64,000 bases of DNA from Zobellia alginiliquefaciens (GCF_029323795.1 NZ_CP119758.1:3348001-3412000); one strand, 5' to 3'; positions 7,582 to 17,457 are shown, counted from the stretch's first letter. Notes: a model not told the origin generated them from the sequence alone. Made by a program: numbers and translations.

Positions 7582-8892
7582 ATGAAAACATTAGATAGTA
7601 TACCAACAGGAAAGATAGAAAGAGCCGGTAAATTGGTAAAGACGGGTGTGAAAATCGGCGGTAATTATGTAAAGTATTTTGGTAAAAAGTTGGTGAACCC
7701 TGAATTGGATAAGGAGGAACTGAATGAAAATAATGCAGAGGATATTTATGATGGACTGAAAGATCTTAAAGGCAGCGCTTTAAAAGTGGCCCAGATGCTT
7801 AGTATGGAAAAGAATCTGTTACCAAGGGCGTATGTAGATAGGTTTTCGTTGTCGCAGTTTTCTGTTCCACCACTTTCCGCACCATTGGTTCGTAAAACAT
7901 TTAAAAAGTATTTAGGAAAGTACCCGGAAGAATTGTTCGACACCTTTGAGAAAGATAGTATTAATGCTGCCAGTATTGGTCAGGTACACAAGGCTACCAA
8001 AGACGGTAAGGAATTGGCGGTTAAAATTCAGTACCCAGGTGTAGCCCAAAGTATATCTAGTGACTTGGCGTTGGTAAAACCTATTGCTATTAGAATGTTT
8101 AACCTGCAAGGCAAAGATTCCGATAAATATTTTAAAGAAGTTGAAAGTAAGCTTATTGAGGAAACCAATTATTTTTTGGAAATACAGCAAAGTATAGACA
8201 TTACTGAAAGTTGTTCGGTTATTAAGGATCTTGAGTTTCCCAAATATTACAAAGAATTATCAAGCGAGCGTATCATTACCATGGACTGGATGTACGGTCA
8301 GCATTTAAGTGAGTTTACAAATAAGGATTTTGAACAAGAACTTGGTGATAAATTAGGGCAGACGCTTTGGGACTTTTATATGTTTCAGATTCATGGTTTA
8401 AAAAAAGTGCATGCAGACCCACATCCCGGAAATTTTTTAGTTAGTGAAAAAGAAACACTGATTGCTATTGATTTTGGATGTATAAAAGAAGTGCCTAACG
8501 AATTTTATGTGCCTTATTTTGAGTTGGCCCAAAAGCAGAATATAGAAAATGATACCATTTTCATGGAAAAACTGTACGAGTTGGAAATTCTAACAGAAAC
8601 AGATTCTCCGGAAGAATTAAAATTCTTCAAGGCTCTATTTAAAGAGATGTTAACGCTTTTTACTTCCCCTTTTCATGAAACTCATTTTGATTTTGGTTCA
8701 AATGAGTTTTGGGAGAAAATAGCAGATTTGAGCGAGCGTTATTCTAAAGATAGTCAGATTCGTAAAATGAACGGAAACAGAGGGTCCAAGCACTTTCTGT
8801 ATATGAACAGAACTTTCTTTGGTCTTTATAACTTACTACACGACCTCAAGGCTAAAATTGAGGTGAATAGCTTTAAACAATACCTATCTTAA
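7582..8892 (+). CDS. ABC1/UbiB-family atypical protein kinase-like ATPase
   Basis: 436 aa, typical of ABC1/AarF/COQ8-like proteins. It has LKGSALKVAQMLSME near residue 60 (the family's KxGQ element, here KVAQ), INAASIGQVHKA near 130 (nucleotide loop), LAVKIQYPGVAQ (the ATP-binding Lys), VHADPHPGNFLV near 275 (catalytic loop) and LIAIDFGCIKEVP near 295 (the metal-binding DFG). No membrane anchor is obvious. Family members support quinone or other isoprenoid-lipid metabolism; the substrate here cannot be told. It follows the TetR-like gene closely. Confidence 0.88.
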   Translation: MKTLDSIPTGKIERAGKLVKTGVKIGGNYVKYFGKKLVNPELDKEELNENNAEDIYDGLKDLKGSALKVAQMLSMEKNLLPRAYVDRFSLSQFSVPPLSAPLVRKTFKKYLGKYPEELFDTFEKDSINAASIGQVHKATKDGKELAVKIQYPGVAQSISSDLALVKPIAIRMFNLQGKDSDKYFKEVESKLIEETNYFLEIQQSIDITESCSVIKDLEFPKYYKELSSERIITMDWMYGQHLSEFTNKDFEQELGDKLGQTLWDFYMFQIHGLKKVHADPHPGNFLVSEKETLIAIDFGCIKEVPNEFYVPYFELAQKQNIENDTIFMEKLYELEILTETDSPEELKFFKALFKEMLTLFTSPFHETHFDFGSNEFWEKIADLSERYSKDSQIRKMNGNRGSKHFLYMNRTFFGLYNLLHDLKAKIEVNSFKQYLS

Positions 8893-9003
8893 ATGGCATT
8901 GAGGTAAAAATCATCTTATTAATTTTGCTTATCTTAGAAAATTACGGGTTACTTTGCAATTCGGTTGAAAGCTTGTGCTTTTAATTATTTTAAAAAACCT
9001 TCT

Positions 9004-10011
9004 ATGTATAATTCAAAAATAACGGGACTAGGATACTTTGTGCCCGAAAACGTAGTGACCAATGATGATTTGTCCAAGGTTATGGACACTAATGATGCGT
9101 GGATTCAAGAACGAACCGGTATCAAAGAAAGAAGACATGTAGTTAAAGGTGGGGATACTACCACTACTATGGGCGTTAAAGCGGCAAAGATTGCTATTGA
9201 AAGGGCCGGTATAGATAAAGATGATATTGATTTTATTGTTTTTGCAACCCTTAGTCCAGATTATTATTTTCCAGGTCCAGGTGTATTGGTGCAACGAGAT
9301 TTAGGGATAAAGACCGTAGGAGCATTAGATGTAAGAAACCAGTGTTCCGGTTTTATTTATGCACTTAGCGTGGCAGATCAATATATTAAGACGGGGATGT
9401 ATAAAAATATTCTTGTTATCGGTTCCGAGCTGCATTCCCATGGTTTGGATATGACAACAAGAGGTAGGGCGGTGTCCGTTATTTTTGGAGATGGAGCTGG
9501 TGCCGCCGTTGTGAGTAGGGAAGAAGATACTTCAAAAGGAGTACTTTCTACCCATTTGCATAGTGAGGGCCAACATGCCGAAGAATTATCCTTAATGGCC
9601 CCGGGAATGGGTAAACGTTGGGTTACGGATATTATGGAGGATAATGACCCTAATGATGAATCGTACTTTCCGTACATGAATGGGCAGTTTGTTTTTAAAA
9701 ATGCGGTAGTACGGTTTAGTGAAGTAATCATGGAAGGTCTAAAAACCAATGACCTAACACCAGAAGATATTGATATGTTGGTGCCACATCAGGCAAACTT
9801 GCGTATTTCCCAGTTCATTCAGAAGAAGTTTGGTCTGCAAGATGATCAGGTCTTTAATAATATAATGAAATACGGTAATACTACTGCTGCATCTATACCT
9901 ATAGCCCTTACAGAGGCTTGGGAGAGTGGAAAAGTAAAAGAAGGGGATTTAGTAGTCCTTGCTGCTTTTGGTAGTGGTTTTACTTGGGGCAGCGCCATTA
10001 TACAATGGTAA
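9004..10011 (+). CDS. 3-oxoacyl-ACP synthase III-like (FabH family) thiolase-fold enzyme
   Basis: 335 aa from the ATG at 9004; the frame runs up to a TTG at 8965, but the N-terminus MYNSKITGLGYFVPENVV is the standard one. KAS III enzymes condense an acyl-CoA with malonyl-ACP. The catalytic triad is visible: Cys in VRNQCSGFIYAL (about residue 115), His in LVPHQANLRISQ and Asn in MKYGNTTAAS. The end, GSGFTWGSAIIQW, is typical. A terminator follows immediately. It stands alone, away from other fab genes, so it may be a paralogue serving a special acyl-CoA or resembling the DUF-type ketoacyl synthases found beside the main fabH; the role beyond the family is not certain. Confidence 0.9.
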   Translation: MYNSKITGLGYFVPENVVTNDDLSKVMDTNDAWIQERTGIKERRHVVKGGDTTTTMGVKAAKIAIERAGIDKDDIDFIVFATLSPDYYFPGPGVLVQRDLGIKTVGALDVRNQCSGFIYALSVADQYIKTGMYKNILVIGSELHSHGLDMTTRGRAVSVIFGDGAGAAVVSREEDTSKGVLSTHLHSEGQHAEELSLMAPGMGKRWVTDIMEDNDPNDESYFPYMNGQFVFKNAVVRFSEVIMEGLKTNDLTPEDIDMLVPHQANLRISQFIQKKFGLQDDQVFNNIMKYGNTTAASIPIALTEAWESGKVKEGDLVVLAAFGSGFTWGSAIIQW

Positions 10012-10025
10012 ATTTATAGTACACA

Positions 10026-10051
10026 AAACCCCGATGTTTCCATCGGGGTTT
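10026..10051 (+). terminator. Terminator of the FabH-like gene
   Basis: Perfect 11-bp stem (10026-10036 with 10041-10051), loop TTTC, GC-rich core with flanking A/T tracts, 14 bp after the stop codon. Confidence 0.85.
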
Positions 10052-10218
10052 CTGTCGTTGATTCTGCTATACTAAACACTAACCATTAACTATAAACATA
10101 TAGCTTTATCACCGACCAATATTTTTTAAAGGTATCTTTTTTAGACCGAGTTCTACAATAGACGGTTATTTTCTTCAAAAGTTACACCTTTTATGAACTT
10201 TAACATCATATTTAACAT

Positions 10219-10578
10219 ATGAAAACTACACTAGTCTTCGGAGCCTCCCTTAAAACGAATCGTTATAGTAATCTTGCCGTTAATCGACTTTTGGACCATA
10301 ACATTGAAACTGAAGCATTCGGCTTACGCGAGGGTAAAATAAGAGAATTACAAATAAAGACCAATTTAAATGAATTTCAAAACATTCATACTATTACTTT
10401 GTACATAGGACCCGCCCGTCAGCCTGAATATATCGACAAAATCTTACAATTGAAGCCGAAACGGGTTATTTTTAACCCTGGAACCGAAAATCCCGATTTT
10501 TATAAAATACTTGAAAAAGAAGGGATTGAGGTGCTAGTAGCTTGTACTTTAGTTCTTTTGGCAACGGGGCAATATTAA
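10219..10578 (+). CDS. CoA-binding domain protein (YccU-like)
   Basis: 119 aa, a single Rossmann-type CoA-binding domain. The first strand and loop read TLVFGASLKTNRYSNLAVNRL. Later come ITLYIGPARQPEYID, RVIFNPGTENPDFY and EVLVACTLVLLATGQY, all characteristic of this small cytosolic family. The N-terminus lacks additional domains. ATG start, preceded by an AT-rich 170-bp region after the upstream terminator. It is convergent with the symporter gene ending at 10641. Function of these stand-alone CoA-binding proteins is unknown. Confidence 0.85.
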   Translation: MKTTLVFGASLKTNRYSNLAVNRLLDHNIETEAFGLREGKIRELQIKTNLNEFQNIHTITLYIGPARQPEYIDKILQLKPKRVIFNPGTENPDFYKILEKEGIEVLVACTLVLLATGQY

Positions 10579-10640
10579 AAAGACCGACGAACTGCTAGTA
10601 GGGTTTTTCCTATGTAAATTTAACGTTTAGCAATTATGGT

Positions 10641-12119
10641 CTATTCCGCCACTTGGGTAACCTTTTTATTACGAATAGCATACAGTCCTATAAAGGTCAA
10701 AAGCCCGTTCAAAGGTAGTAATTCATATCCCACTTTATAACCGCCTAGGTATTCTATTGGAAGATTGGCAAAACTTAATATGCCCACAACGGATAGAAAA
10801 GCTACTAGCCACACATATCTGTCTTTTACAGAGAACTTTGTAAATATACCAAAGGTAAATAGCCCCAATAACGGACCGTAGGTATAAGTGGCAACGGTTA
10901 AAAGGCCGTCAATAACGTTACGGTCCAGAATATATTTGAACAGAATTACGGTTACGATCAAAAGTAGGCTCATGCCTATATGCGTTGTTTTCCGTATTCT
11001 ATTTTGGTCTTTTTCGGCCTTTTCGTCAATATTTAAAAAGTCTACACAAAAAGAGGTGGTTAGGGAAGTAAGGGCACTATCTGCGCTACTATAGGCAGCA
11101 GCAATCAAACCTAGCATAAAAGTGATGGCAACTACCATCCCCAGGCCACTATTCAAAGCTATTTCCGGAAACAGAAGGTCCGCTTTGGGTTGTCCGTCCA
11201 TTAATGGAGTGGCAATATTGAACTTAGCGGCATAGATGAACAACAGCGCTCCTAACAATAGAAAAACAAAGTTAACGACCACTAATACCACACTAAAAGA
11301 AATCATGTTTTTCTGAGCATCTTTTAAGGATTTGCAAGTCAGGTTCTTTTGCATCATGTCTTGGTCAAGGCCCGTCATACAAATGGTTATGAACATACCG
11401 CCTAAAAAAGATTTTAGGAAATGGTTCTTATCAAAAAAACTATCGGTAAATAGTATTTGGTTGTATTGTTTTAGTTCTTCGGATACTAAGAATTCGGAAA
11501 AACTCCAGTCTAATTTTTGGTTGATGAAGTAAATGCTAAGTCCAACGGATAAAAGCATAAAGGCAGTTTGCAGTGTATCCGTCCAAACAATCGTTTTAAT
11601 GCCTCCTCTAAAAGTATAGATCCATATTAATAAAATAGAAATGATAACGGTAACTTCAAAAGGTACTCCCAGTTCATCAAATACAAATTGTTGCAGAACA
11701 ATAGCCACTAAAAAAAGTCTGAAAGCGGCACCCAGAACCCTAGAAATAAAGAAAGATACGGCGCCTACTTTGTAACTTACTGTGCCAAAACGTTTTTTTA
11801 AGTACTCATAAATAGAGGTAACATTCTGTTGGTAATAGATGGGTAATAAAATAAAGGCAATAACAAAATATCCTGCCAAATAGCCAAAGACTACCTGCAT
11901 ATAACTGAACTCAGAAGTTTCTACCCAACCTGGAACGGATATAAATGTAACTCCTGATAATGAGGCGCCTACCATGCCAAAGGCTACCAAGTACCATGGT
12001 GATGATTTTCCTGCCTTAAAAAAATCGATATTGGAATCATTTTTCCCCGTAAAATAGGATATCAGTAAAAGCAGAAGGAAATAAGCCCCTATTAAGATTA
12101 GGATATGGGTGGCGGTCAT
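10641..12119 (-). CDS. Sodium:solute symporter (SSS family)
   Basis: 492 aa from the ATG at 12119 ([14 protein letters not shown]); a TTG further up at 12146 is possible but would eat into the short space before recR. About 13 hydrophobic segments are present. [24 protein letters not shown] is the SSS TM2 region, [15 protein letters not shown] near 180 is the conserved loop, and [19 protein letters not shown] near 345 is the sodium-site motif. It differs substantially from the symporter at the start of the window. The neighbouring genes (CoA-binding protein, recR) give no hint of the substrate. Divergent from recR with only 57 bp between starts. Confidence 0.9.
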   Translation of the reverse strand: MTATHILILIGAYFLLLLLISYFTGKNDSNIDFFKAGKSSPWYLVAFGMVGASLSGVTFISVPGWVETSEFSYMQVVFGYLAGYFVIAFILLPIYYQQNVTSIYEYLKKRFGTVSYKVGAVSFFISRVLGAAFRLFLVAIVLQQFVFDELGVPFEVTVIISILLIWIYTFRGGIKTIVWTDTLQTAFMLLSVGLSIYFINQKLDWSFSEFLVSEELKQYNQILFTDSFFDKNHFLKSFLGGMFITICMTGLDQDMMQKNLTCKSLKDAQKNMISFSVVLVVVNFVFLLLGALLFIYAAKFNIATPLMDGQPKADLLFPEIALNSGLGMVVAITFMLGLIAAAYSSADSALTSLTTSFCVDFLNIDEKAEKDQNRIRKTTHIGMSLLLIVTVILFKYILDRNVIDGLLTVATYTYGPLLGLFTFGIFTKFSVKDRYVWLVAFLSVVGILSFANLPIEYLGGYKVGYELLPLNGLLTFIGLYAIRNKKVTQVAE

Positions 12120-12176
12120 GTAATAAAATTTCAAACCAAAGTACAAAAAGTAAAAATAGTACGTAATTTTGTGCCT

Positions 12177-12797
12177 ATGGATTTTTCATCTAAGCTTCTT
12201 GAGAACGCCGTTTACGAAATGTCGCAATTACCAGGTATCGGTAAACGTACGGCACTTCGGTTGGTGCTTCATTTGTTAAAGCAGCCTAAAGAGCAAACGG
12301 AAAGGCTTTCTAATGCGCTATTGAGTTTGCGTAGCGAGATAAAATTTTGTGAGAACTGTCACAATATTTCAGATGTGGTTCTCTGTGAGATTTGTGCCAA
12401 TCCTAAGCGAGATAGAAGTTTGGTTTGTGTGGTAGAGGATATTCGAGATGTAATGGCTATTGAAAACACAAGTCAATATAACGGCTTATATCACGTTTTA
12501 GGAGGTAAAATATCGCCTATGGAAGGCATAGGTCCTCAAGACCTGACCATTGGTTCTTTAGTGGATAAGGCTAAAAGGGGAGAGGTAAAAGAGTTTATTT
12601 TTGCGCTGAGCTCTACTATGGAAGGGGATACGACCAATTTTTATATTTATAAACAATTGAACGGTCTAGATATCAATACCTCTACTATAGCCAGGGGGAT
12701 AGCGGTTGGTGATGAATTGGAATATGCCGATGAGGTTACGTTAGGACGGAGTATCTTAAACCGAATTCCGTTTGAAGGTTCGTTGAAAGCGAATTAA
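12177..12797 (+). CDS. recR: Recombination mediator RecR
   Basis: 206 aa from the ATG at 12177, the normal RecR length; the longer frame from 12105 would overlap the divergent symporter. RecR works with RecO (and RecF) to load RecA at single-strand gaps. The protein shows the helix-hairpin-helix ([19 protein letters not shown]), a four-cysteine zinc finger ([16 protein letters not shown]) and a Toprim domain ([14 protein letters not shown], then [17 protein letters not shown]). It is complete, with no unusual residues. Confidence 0.96.
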   Translation: MDFSSKLLENAVYEMSQLPGIGKRTALRLVLHLLKQPKEQTERLSNALLSLRSEIKFCENCHNISDVVLCEICANPKRDRSLVCVVEDIRDVMAIENTSQYNGLYHVLGGKISPMEGIGPQDLTIGSLVDKAKRGEVKEFIFALSSTMEGDTTNFYIYKQLNGLDINTSTIARGIAVGDELEYADEVTLGRSILNRIPFEGSLKAN

Positions 12798-12879
12798 AAA
12801 TATGATAAGTGTAACTGATGGGTGTTTTTTTTGGTATTTTTGCGATAAAATTAGAATAAAAGCAGTCTAAAATAAGAAT

Positions 12880-14256
12880 ATGTCAAAGTTTGAACTGAAA
12901 TTACCGAGAATGGGTGAGAGTGTTGCAGAGGCAACGTTGACCACTTGGTTGAAAGAAGTTGGGGATACTATTGAATTGGACGAACCTATTTTTGAAATAG
13001 CTACGGATAAGGTAGATTCAGAAGTTCCTAGTGAGGTAGAAGGCGTTTTGGTGGAGAAACTTTTTGATGTAGACGATGTAATCAAAGTAGGTGATACTGT
13101 TGCTATTATTGAAACGGAACAATCTGTAGAGGTTGTAAAACCTCCGGTAAAAAATACTCCGGTTGAGGCTTTCAATGGAGCAGAGGAATCTGCCGCAATG
13201 GTAGAGGAAACGGTTAAGGTTGCTAAGGAAGCCGTTGCTGCACCGGTTCATCAAGCTCAAAAATCGGAATCTTCCGAACGTTTTTATTCACCATTGGTAA
13301 AGAATATAGCAAAACAAGAAGGTATTTCCGTTGCAGAACTAGATACTATTGAAGGTACCGGTAATGATGGCCGTGTGACCAAGAATGATATTCTTGCGTA
13401 TTTAGAAAACGGGAGTGGTAAAGAGGTAGGGCAGCCAGTAGCAAAAACTACTGCCCCGGAAGTAAAAGAACCTTCACCGGCTAGCGCTAGTCCAAAAACT
13501 CCGGAAGTTAAGTCTTCTACGAACGGAATAGGTGTAAAAGAGGGTGCTGATGGCGAAGTAATTCAATTGTCCAGAATGGGTAAATTGATTGCAAAGCACA
13601 TGGTGGATAGTGTTTCTACCTCCGCACATGTACAGAGTTTTATTGAAGTAGATGTTACTAAGATTGTTAATTGGAGAAACAAGGTAAAGAACGCTTTTGA
13701 AAAAAGAGAAGGCGAGAAGCTGACATTTACCCCCATTTTTATTGAGGCCGTAGCAAAGGCATTAAAGAAGTATCCTTTAATGAATATTTCTCTGGTAGGT
13801 GATACGGTTATCAAAAAGAAAAACATTAATATAGGTATGGCCGCAGCCTTACCGGACGGAAATCTTATCGTTCCGGTAATTAAGAATGCAGACCAATTGA
13901 ATTTGGTAGGTATGGCCAAAGTAATAAATGACTTGGCATCTAGGGCTAGAGAGAATAAGTTGAAGCCAGATGAAATTCAAGATGGTACCTACACGGTAAC
14001 TAACGTGGGTACTTTTGGTAGTGTTTTTGGCACACCCATCATTAATCAACCGCAAGTGGGTATATTGGCATTGGGTGCAATCCGTAAAATTCCATCGGTC
14101 ATAGAAACCGAAGAAGGTGATTTTATTGGAATCCGTAGTAAGATGTATTTATCCCATAGTTATGACCATAGAGTGGTAAATGGTGCACTTGGGAGTATGT
14201 TTGCCAAGGCAGTTGCGGATTATCTTGAAGCTTGGGACATTGATAGGGAGGTGTAG
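12880..14256 (+). CDS. 2-oxo acid dehydrogenase E2 component (lipoyl acyltransferase)
   Basis: 458 aa. It is the acyltransferase core of a pyruvate, 2-oxoglutarate or branched-chain 2-oxo acid dehydrogenase. Domains in order: a lipoyl domain at 1-80 with the lipoyl Lys in IATDKVDSEVPSE; a Pro/Ala/Lys linker; a peripheral-subunit-binding domain at about 130-170 (YSPLVKNIAKQEGISVAEL); a second linker; and a catalytic domain from about 220. The catalytic end reads SYDHRVVNGALGSMF, so the usual DHRxxDG has Asn in place of Asp. Which complex it serves is not shown; the sequence looks more like branched-chain-type E2 enzymes of Bacteroidetes than the two-gene Pdh set. No E1 or E3 gene is nearby. 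Confidence 0.92.
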   Translation: MSKFELKLPRMGESVAEATLTTWLKEVGDTIELDEPIFEIATDKVDSEVPSEVEGVLVEKLFDVDDVIKVGDTVAIIETEQSVEVVKPPVKNTPVEAFNGAEESAAMVEETVKVAKEAVAAPVHQAQKSESSERFYSPLVKNIAKQEGISVAELDTIEGTGNDGRVTKNDILAYLENGSGKEVGQPVAKTTAPEVKEPSPASASPKTPEVKSSTNGIGVKEGADGEVIQLSRMGKLIAKHMVDSVSTSAHVQSFIEVDVTKIVNWRNKVKNAFEKREGEKLTFTPIFIEAVAKALKKYPLMNISLVGDTVIKKKNINIGMAAALPDGNLIVPVIKNADQLNLVGMAKVINDLASRARENKLKPDEIQDGTYTVTNVGTFGSVFGTPIINQPQVGILALGAIRKIPSVIETEEGDFIGIRSKMYLSHSYDHRVVNGALGSMFAKAVADYLEAWDIDREV

Positions 14257-14394
14257 TATATACTATTAATTCCTCTTTTTTCATACTGTAGTAAATACAA
14301 GCCTTTAACTGTATTTTCTTTCCTAAGAAAAGTATGGATATGCTTTCTTGAACCCTGTTAAAGATTATCTTTGTTAAAAAAAATTGCAAAGACT

Positions 14395-15171
14395 ATGGAG
14401 CTCAACCTCACACGTCCCATTTGTTTTTTTGATTTGGAAACTACGGGAACTAATGTTGCCAAAGACCGAATTGTAGAAATATCTGTTTTAAAGGTATACC
14501 CTAACGGGAATAAAGAAAGTAAGACTTGGCTAGTGAATCCTGAGATGGAAATACCTGAAGAGGTAATTGCCATACACGGTATTTCAAATGAGAAAGTGGC
14601 AAACGAACCAACTTTCAAAGAACTTTCTAGAACTATCTATGGCATGATCAAGGATTGCGATTTAGGCGGATTCAACTCTGATCGTTTTGATATTCCTTTA
14701 TTGGCAGAAGAAATGCTACGGGCCGATCTGGACTTTGACATGAAAAGTATGGTTTCTATAGATGTACAGACTATTTTTCACAAAATGGAAAAGCGGACTT
14801 TAGTGGCTGCGTATAAATTTTATTGTGATAAGGATCTTACTGATGCGCATAGTGCAGAAGCCGATACCTTGGCAACTTACGAGGTTTTATTGTCACAGTT
14901 GGATAAATATCCGGAACTTGAAAATAACGTTAAGAAATTGGCTGAATTTTCAACCCATCGCCAGTTTGCTGATTTTGCGGGCTTTTTGGGGTATGATGAG
15001 GACGGAGTTGAAATTTTTGCGTTCGGCAAACACAAAGGTCGAAAGGTGCTAGATGTACTAGAGAAAGAACCCGGTTACTTTGGTTGGATTCTTAATGCGG
15101 ATTTTCCTTTGTACACAAAAAAAGTATTGACCCAAGTAAAATTGAGTCAGCTCAATAACAAGTTAGGTTAG
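14395..15171 (+). CDS. DnaQ-like 3'-5' exonuclease with C-terminal DUF3820-like domain
   Basis: 258 aa from the ATG at 14395. The N-terminal 175 residues are a DEDDh exonuclease: FFDLETTGTN (two acidic ligands), GFNSDRFDIPLL (third) and DAHSAEADTLAT (His and last Asp). The remaining part holds a short helical region and then EIFAFGKHKGRKVLDVLEKE followed by YFGWIL, which resembles the small DUF3820 fold seen as a stand-alone gene at 53068. The whole is similar to proofreading-type exonucleases but is too short and is not fused to a polymerase. Separated from E2 by about 140 bp and followed after 20 bp by the FAH-family gene, so an operon is likely. Confidence 0.87.
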   Translation: MELNLTRPICFFDLETTGTNVAKDRIVEISVLKVYPNGNKESKTWLVNPEMEIPEEVIAIHGISNEKVANEPTFKELSRTIYGMIKDCDLGGFNSDRFDIPLLAEEMLRADLDFDMKSMVSIDVQTIFHKMEKRTLVAAYKFYCDKDLTDAHSAEADTLATYEVLLSQLDKYPELENNVKKLAEFSTHRQFADFAGFLGYDEDGVEIFAFGKHKGRKVLDVLEKEPGYFGWILNADFPLYTKKVLTQVKLSQLNNKLG

Positions 15172-15191
15172 AAAACTCTAAAAAGACTTTA

Positions 15192-15803
15192 ATGAAAATT
15201 ATCTGTATCGGTAGAAATTATACTGAGCATATAGAGGAGTTAGCAAATGAAAGGCCGGAAGAACCAGTTGTTTTTATTAAACCGGATTCTGCAATTTTAC
15301 CCAAAGAACAAGATTTCTATATTCCGGATTTTTCAAAAGATGTACACTATGAAGTAGAGGTGCTTGTTAAAATAAAAAAGGTAGGGAAGCATATAAGCGA
15401 AAAATTCGCACCTAATTATTATGATGAGATTGGTTTGGGTATAGATTTTACTGCAAGAGATTTACAATCAAAGCTTAAAGAGAAAGGTTTGCCTTGGGAA
15501 AAAGCTAAGGGTTTTGACGGAGCTGCGGTTATTGGAGAGTGGCTACCGAAAACAAATTTTGAAGATTTAAACAATATAGATTTTTCTTTGTTGAAGAACA
15601 ATAATGAAGTGCAAAAGGGCAATACTGGTCTCATGTTGTGGAAGATAGATGAACTGGTCTCTTATGTATCTCAATTTTTTATGTTAAAAAAAGGCGATGT
15701 GATTTTTACAGGAACACCTGCCGGTGTTGGTAGAATTGAAGCAAATGATTACCTTTCGGGTATTCTGGGGGAACGTGAACTTTTTCACTTAAAAGTAAAA
15801 TAA
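15192..15803 (+). CDS. Fumarylacetoacetate hydrolase (FAH) family protein
   Basis: 203 aa, single FAH domain as in short family members that act as acylpyruvases or oxaloacetate decarboxylases. Visible motifs are CIGRNYTEHIEEL, PVVFIKPDSA, DVHYEVEVLVKI (acidic metal ligands), IGLGIDFTARDLQ and GDVIFTGTPAGVGRI. The normal metal-binding Glu residues are present. It is 20 bp after the exonuclease, and its stop codon overlaps the ATG of the Hpt gene by one base. The exact substrate is not determinable. Confidence 0.9.
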   Translation: MKIICIGRNYTEHIEELANERPEEPVVFIKPDSAILPKEQDFYIPDFSKDVHYEVEVLVKIKKVGKHISEKFAPNYYDEIGLGIDFTARDLQSKLKEKGLPWEKAKGFDGAAVIGEWLPKTNFEDLNNIDFSLLKNNNEVQKGNTGLMLWKIDELVSYVSQFFMLKKGDVIFTGTPAGVGRIEANDYLSGILGERELFHLKVK

Positions 15804-16141
15804 TGATTTACAATCTTGATAAAATCAATGAGATGGCAGAAGGAGATGAAGATTTCATCAACTCGGTTATTTCAGTATTTTTAGAAGAAGTGCCTCAGGA
15901 TTTGGAACTCCTTGAAGTTGCACTAAATGAGCAAAACCATGATCAGGTTTATAAATTAGCTCATAAAATAAAACCTAATGTAGATCTTCTTGGTATGGAG
16001 CAAACCCGTGCGGCGGCCTTACAAATAGAGACTTTAGGAAAGGCGGAAGCCAATATGTCTGAGATACAAGTGGTATTTCCTATGTTAAAAAAAGACATAG
16101 ATCAAGTGGTGTCCGAGCTTAAAAAAGATTTTAATTTCTGA
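15803..16141 (+). CDS. Stand-alone histidine phosphotransfer (Hpt) protein
   Basis: 112 aa, an all-helical Hpt domain. The phospho-accepting His is in [15 protein letters not shown] near residue 53, with a Lys and Pro following as in other Hpt proteins. Hpt proteins relay phosphate between hybrid histidine kinases and response regulators. It starts by TAATG overlap with the FAH gene and ends by TGATG overlap with cinA, so translational coupling is likely. No kinase or receiver gene is near, so its partners lie elsewhere. Confidence 0.85.
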   Translation: MIYNLDKINEMAEGDEDFINSVISVFLEEVPQDLELLEVALNEQNHDQVYKLAHKIKPNVDLLGMEQTRAAALQIETLGKAEANMSEIQVVFPMLKKDIDQVVSELKKDFNF

Positions 16142-17391
16142 TGCTTGCCGAAATAATTACTATTGGAGATGAGATTTTAATCGGGCAGATTGTTGATACC
16201 AATTCCGTTTTTATATCCAAAGAACTTAATAAAATTGGAGTTTCTGTATACCAGATAACCTCCATTCAAGATGATAAAGAACATATACTCCAGGCGTTGG
16301 AAGACGCTAAAAAGAGAGTTCAGGTGGTTATCATAACCGGAGGCCTTGGTCCAACAAAAGACGATATTACAAAACATACATTGTGCGAGTTTTTTAACGA
16401 TACTTTGGTAGAGGATACAGGTGTTTTAGAGCATGTAGAGGAACTATTTAAAAAATATATTACTACCACTCCAATATCGGATATCAATAGAAAACAAGCT
16501 TTGGTTCCTTCTAAGGCTACAGTTTTGCATAATGCCTTTGGTACTGCGCCCGGCATGTGGATACAGGAAGATGGAGTTGCATTTGTTTCATTACCTGGTG
16601 TGCCTTATGAAATGCAGAATTTGATAACGGATAAGGTAATCCCTAAAATTATTTCGGAGTTTAAACGTCCTTTTATTTTGCACAAAACGGTCGTTACCTA
16701 TGGTTTAGGTGAAAGTGCTATTGCCGATAAAATTGAAGATTGGGAGAATAATTTACCCCCTTACATTAGATTGGCATATTTACCCAATTTAGGCAAGGTA
16801 AGGTTGAGGTTGACTGCCAAAGGTGTCGATAAACAAGAAATAGAAGGGGCCGTAGATGCGGAAATTCAAAAGTTATATCCGCTGATCGGTGATATCATGT
16901 ACGGTACCGAAGACGAAGAAACACTAGAGCAGGTGGTTGCTAAACTCTGTTTGAAAAAGGGATTGACATTGGCAACTGCAGAAAGTTTTACGGGAGGAAA
17001 GATTGCGGAGCATTTAACCGCTTTGCCGGGTGCTTCCGCGTATTTTAAAGGTAGTGTGGTAAGTTATGCAACGGAAGCAAAGATAAATGTGCTTAAGGTC
17101 TCCAGTGATGTTGTGGACGCCTATTCAGTAGTAAGTGCGGAGGTAGCCAAGGAGATGGCGGAAAATGTAAGGAAACTTTTCAAAACGGATTATGCCATAT
17201 CCACTACGGGAAATGCAGGACCTACAAAGGGGGACTCGGATGCAGAGATTGGAACGGCCTTCATAGCAATTGCTTCTCCGGAAGGTGTATACGCACAAAA
17301 ATTCAATATGGGCAACCATAGAGAGCGTATTGTAGAGAAGTCGGTAAACAAGGCTTTTGAGCTGTTGCAAAAAGAAATTTCAAAAATCTGA
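16141..17391 (+). CDS. cinA: CinA-like competence/damage-inducible protein
   Basis: 416 aa, the full two-domain form. The N-terminal MoCF-type domain ([21 protein letters not shown], then [17 protein letters not shown]) is followed from about residue 255 by the NMN deamidase-type CinA domain ([22 protein letters not shown], then [12 protein letters not shown]). Such proteins are implicated in ADP-ribose/NMN recycling. It overlaps the Hpt stop by one base. It is the last gene before a clear new promoter at 17401. Confidence 0.93.
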   Translation: MLAEIITIGDEILIGQIVDTNSVFISKELNKIGVSVYQITSIQDDKEHILQALEDAKKRVQVVIITGGLGPTKDDITKHTLCEFFNDTLVEDTGVLEHVEELFKKYITTTPISDINRKQALVPSKATVLHNAFGTAPGMWIQEDGVAFVSLPGVPYEMQNLITDKVIPKIISEFKRPFILHKTVVTYGLGESAIADKIEDWENNLPPYIRLAYLPNLGKVRLRLTAKGVDKQEIEGAVDAEIQKLYPLIGDIMYGTEDEETLEQVVAKLCLKKGLTLATAESFTGGKIAEHLTALPGASAYFKGSVVSYATEAKINVLKVSSDVVDAYSVVSAEVAKEMAENVRKLFKTDYAISTTGNAGPTKGDSDAEIGTAFIAIASPEGVYAQKFNMGNHRERIVEKSVNKAFELLQKEISKI

Positions 17392-17400
17392 AATATTGTT

Positions 17401-17430
17401 TTGTCTATCCATAAAAATGATATAAATTTG
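17401..17430 (+). promoter_or_regulatory. rpmB operon promoter (Bacteroidetes consensus)
   Basis: TTG at 17401-17403, 19-nt spacer, TAAATTTG at 17423-17430: an excellent match to TTG-N17-20-TAnnTTTG. Start expected near 17437, about 20 nt before the rpmB ATG at 17458. It follows the cinA stop by 10 bp. Confidence 0.8.
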
Positions 17431-17457
17431 CACCCTGTTTAAAGAAAAATCAGCGCG

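Noticed and set aside
12164-12171. TAATTTTG before recR, and similar TATTTTTG boxes before rimO (20442), mnmA (57193) and guaA (40617)
   Set aside because: They match the Bacteroidetes -7 element, but none has a TTG at 17-20 bp upstream, and some are too close to the ATG. Not called as promoters.
12105-12176. 24-residue extension of recR
   Set aside because: Overlaps the divergent symporter start and is absent from RecR proteins.
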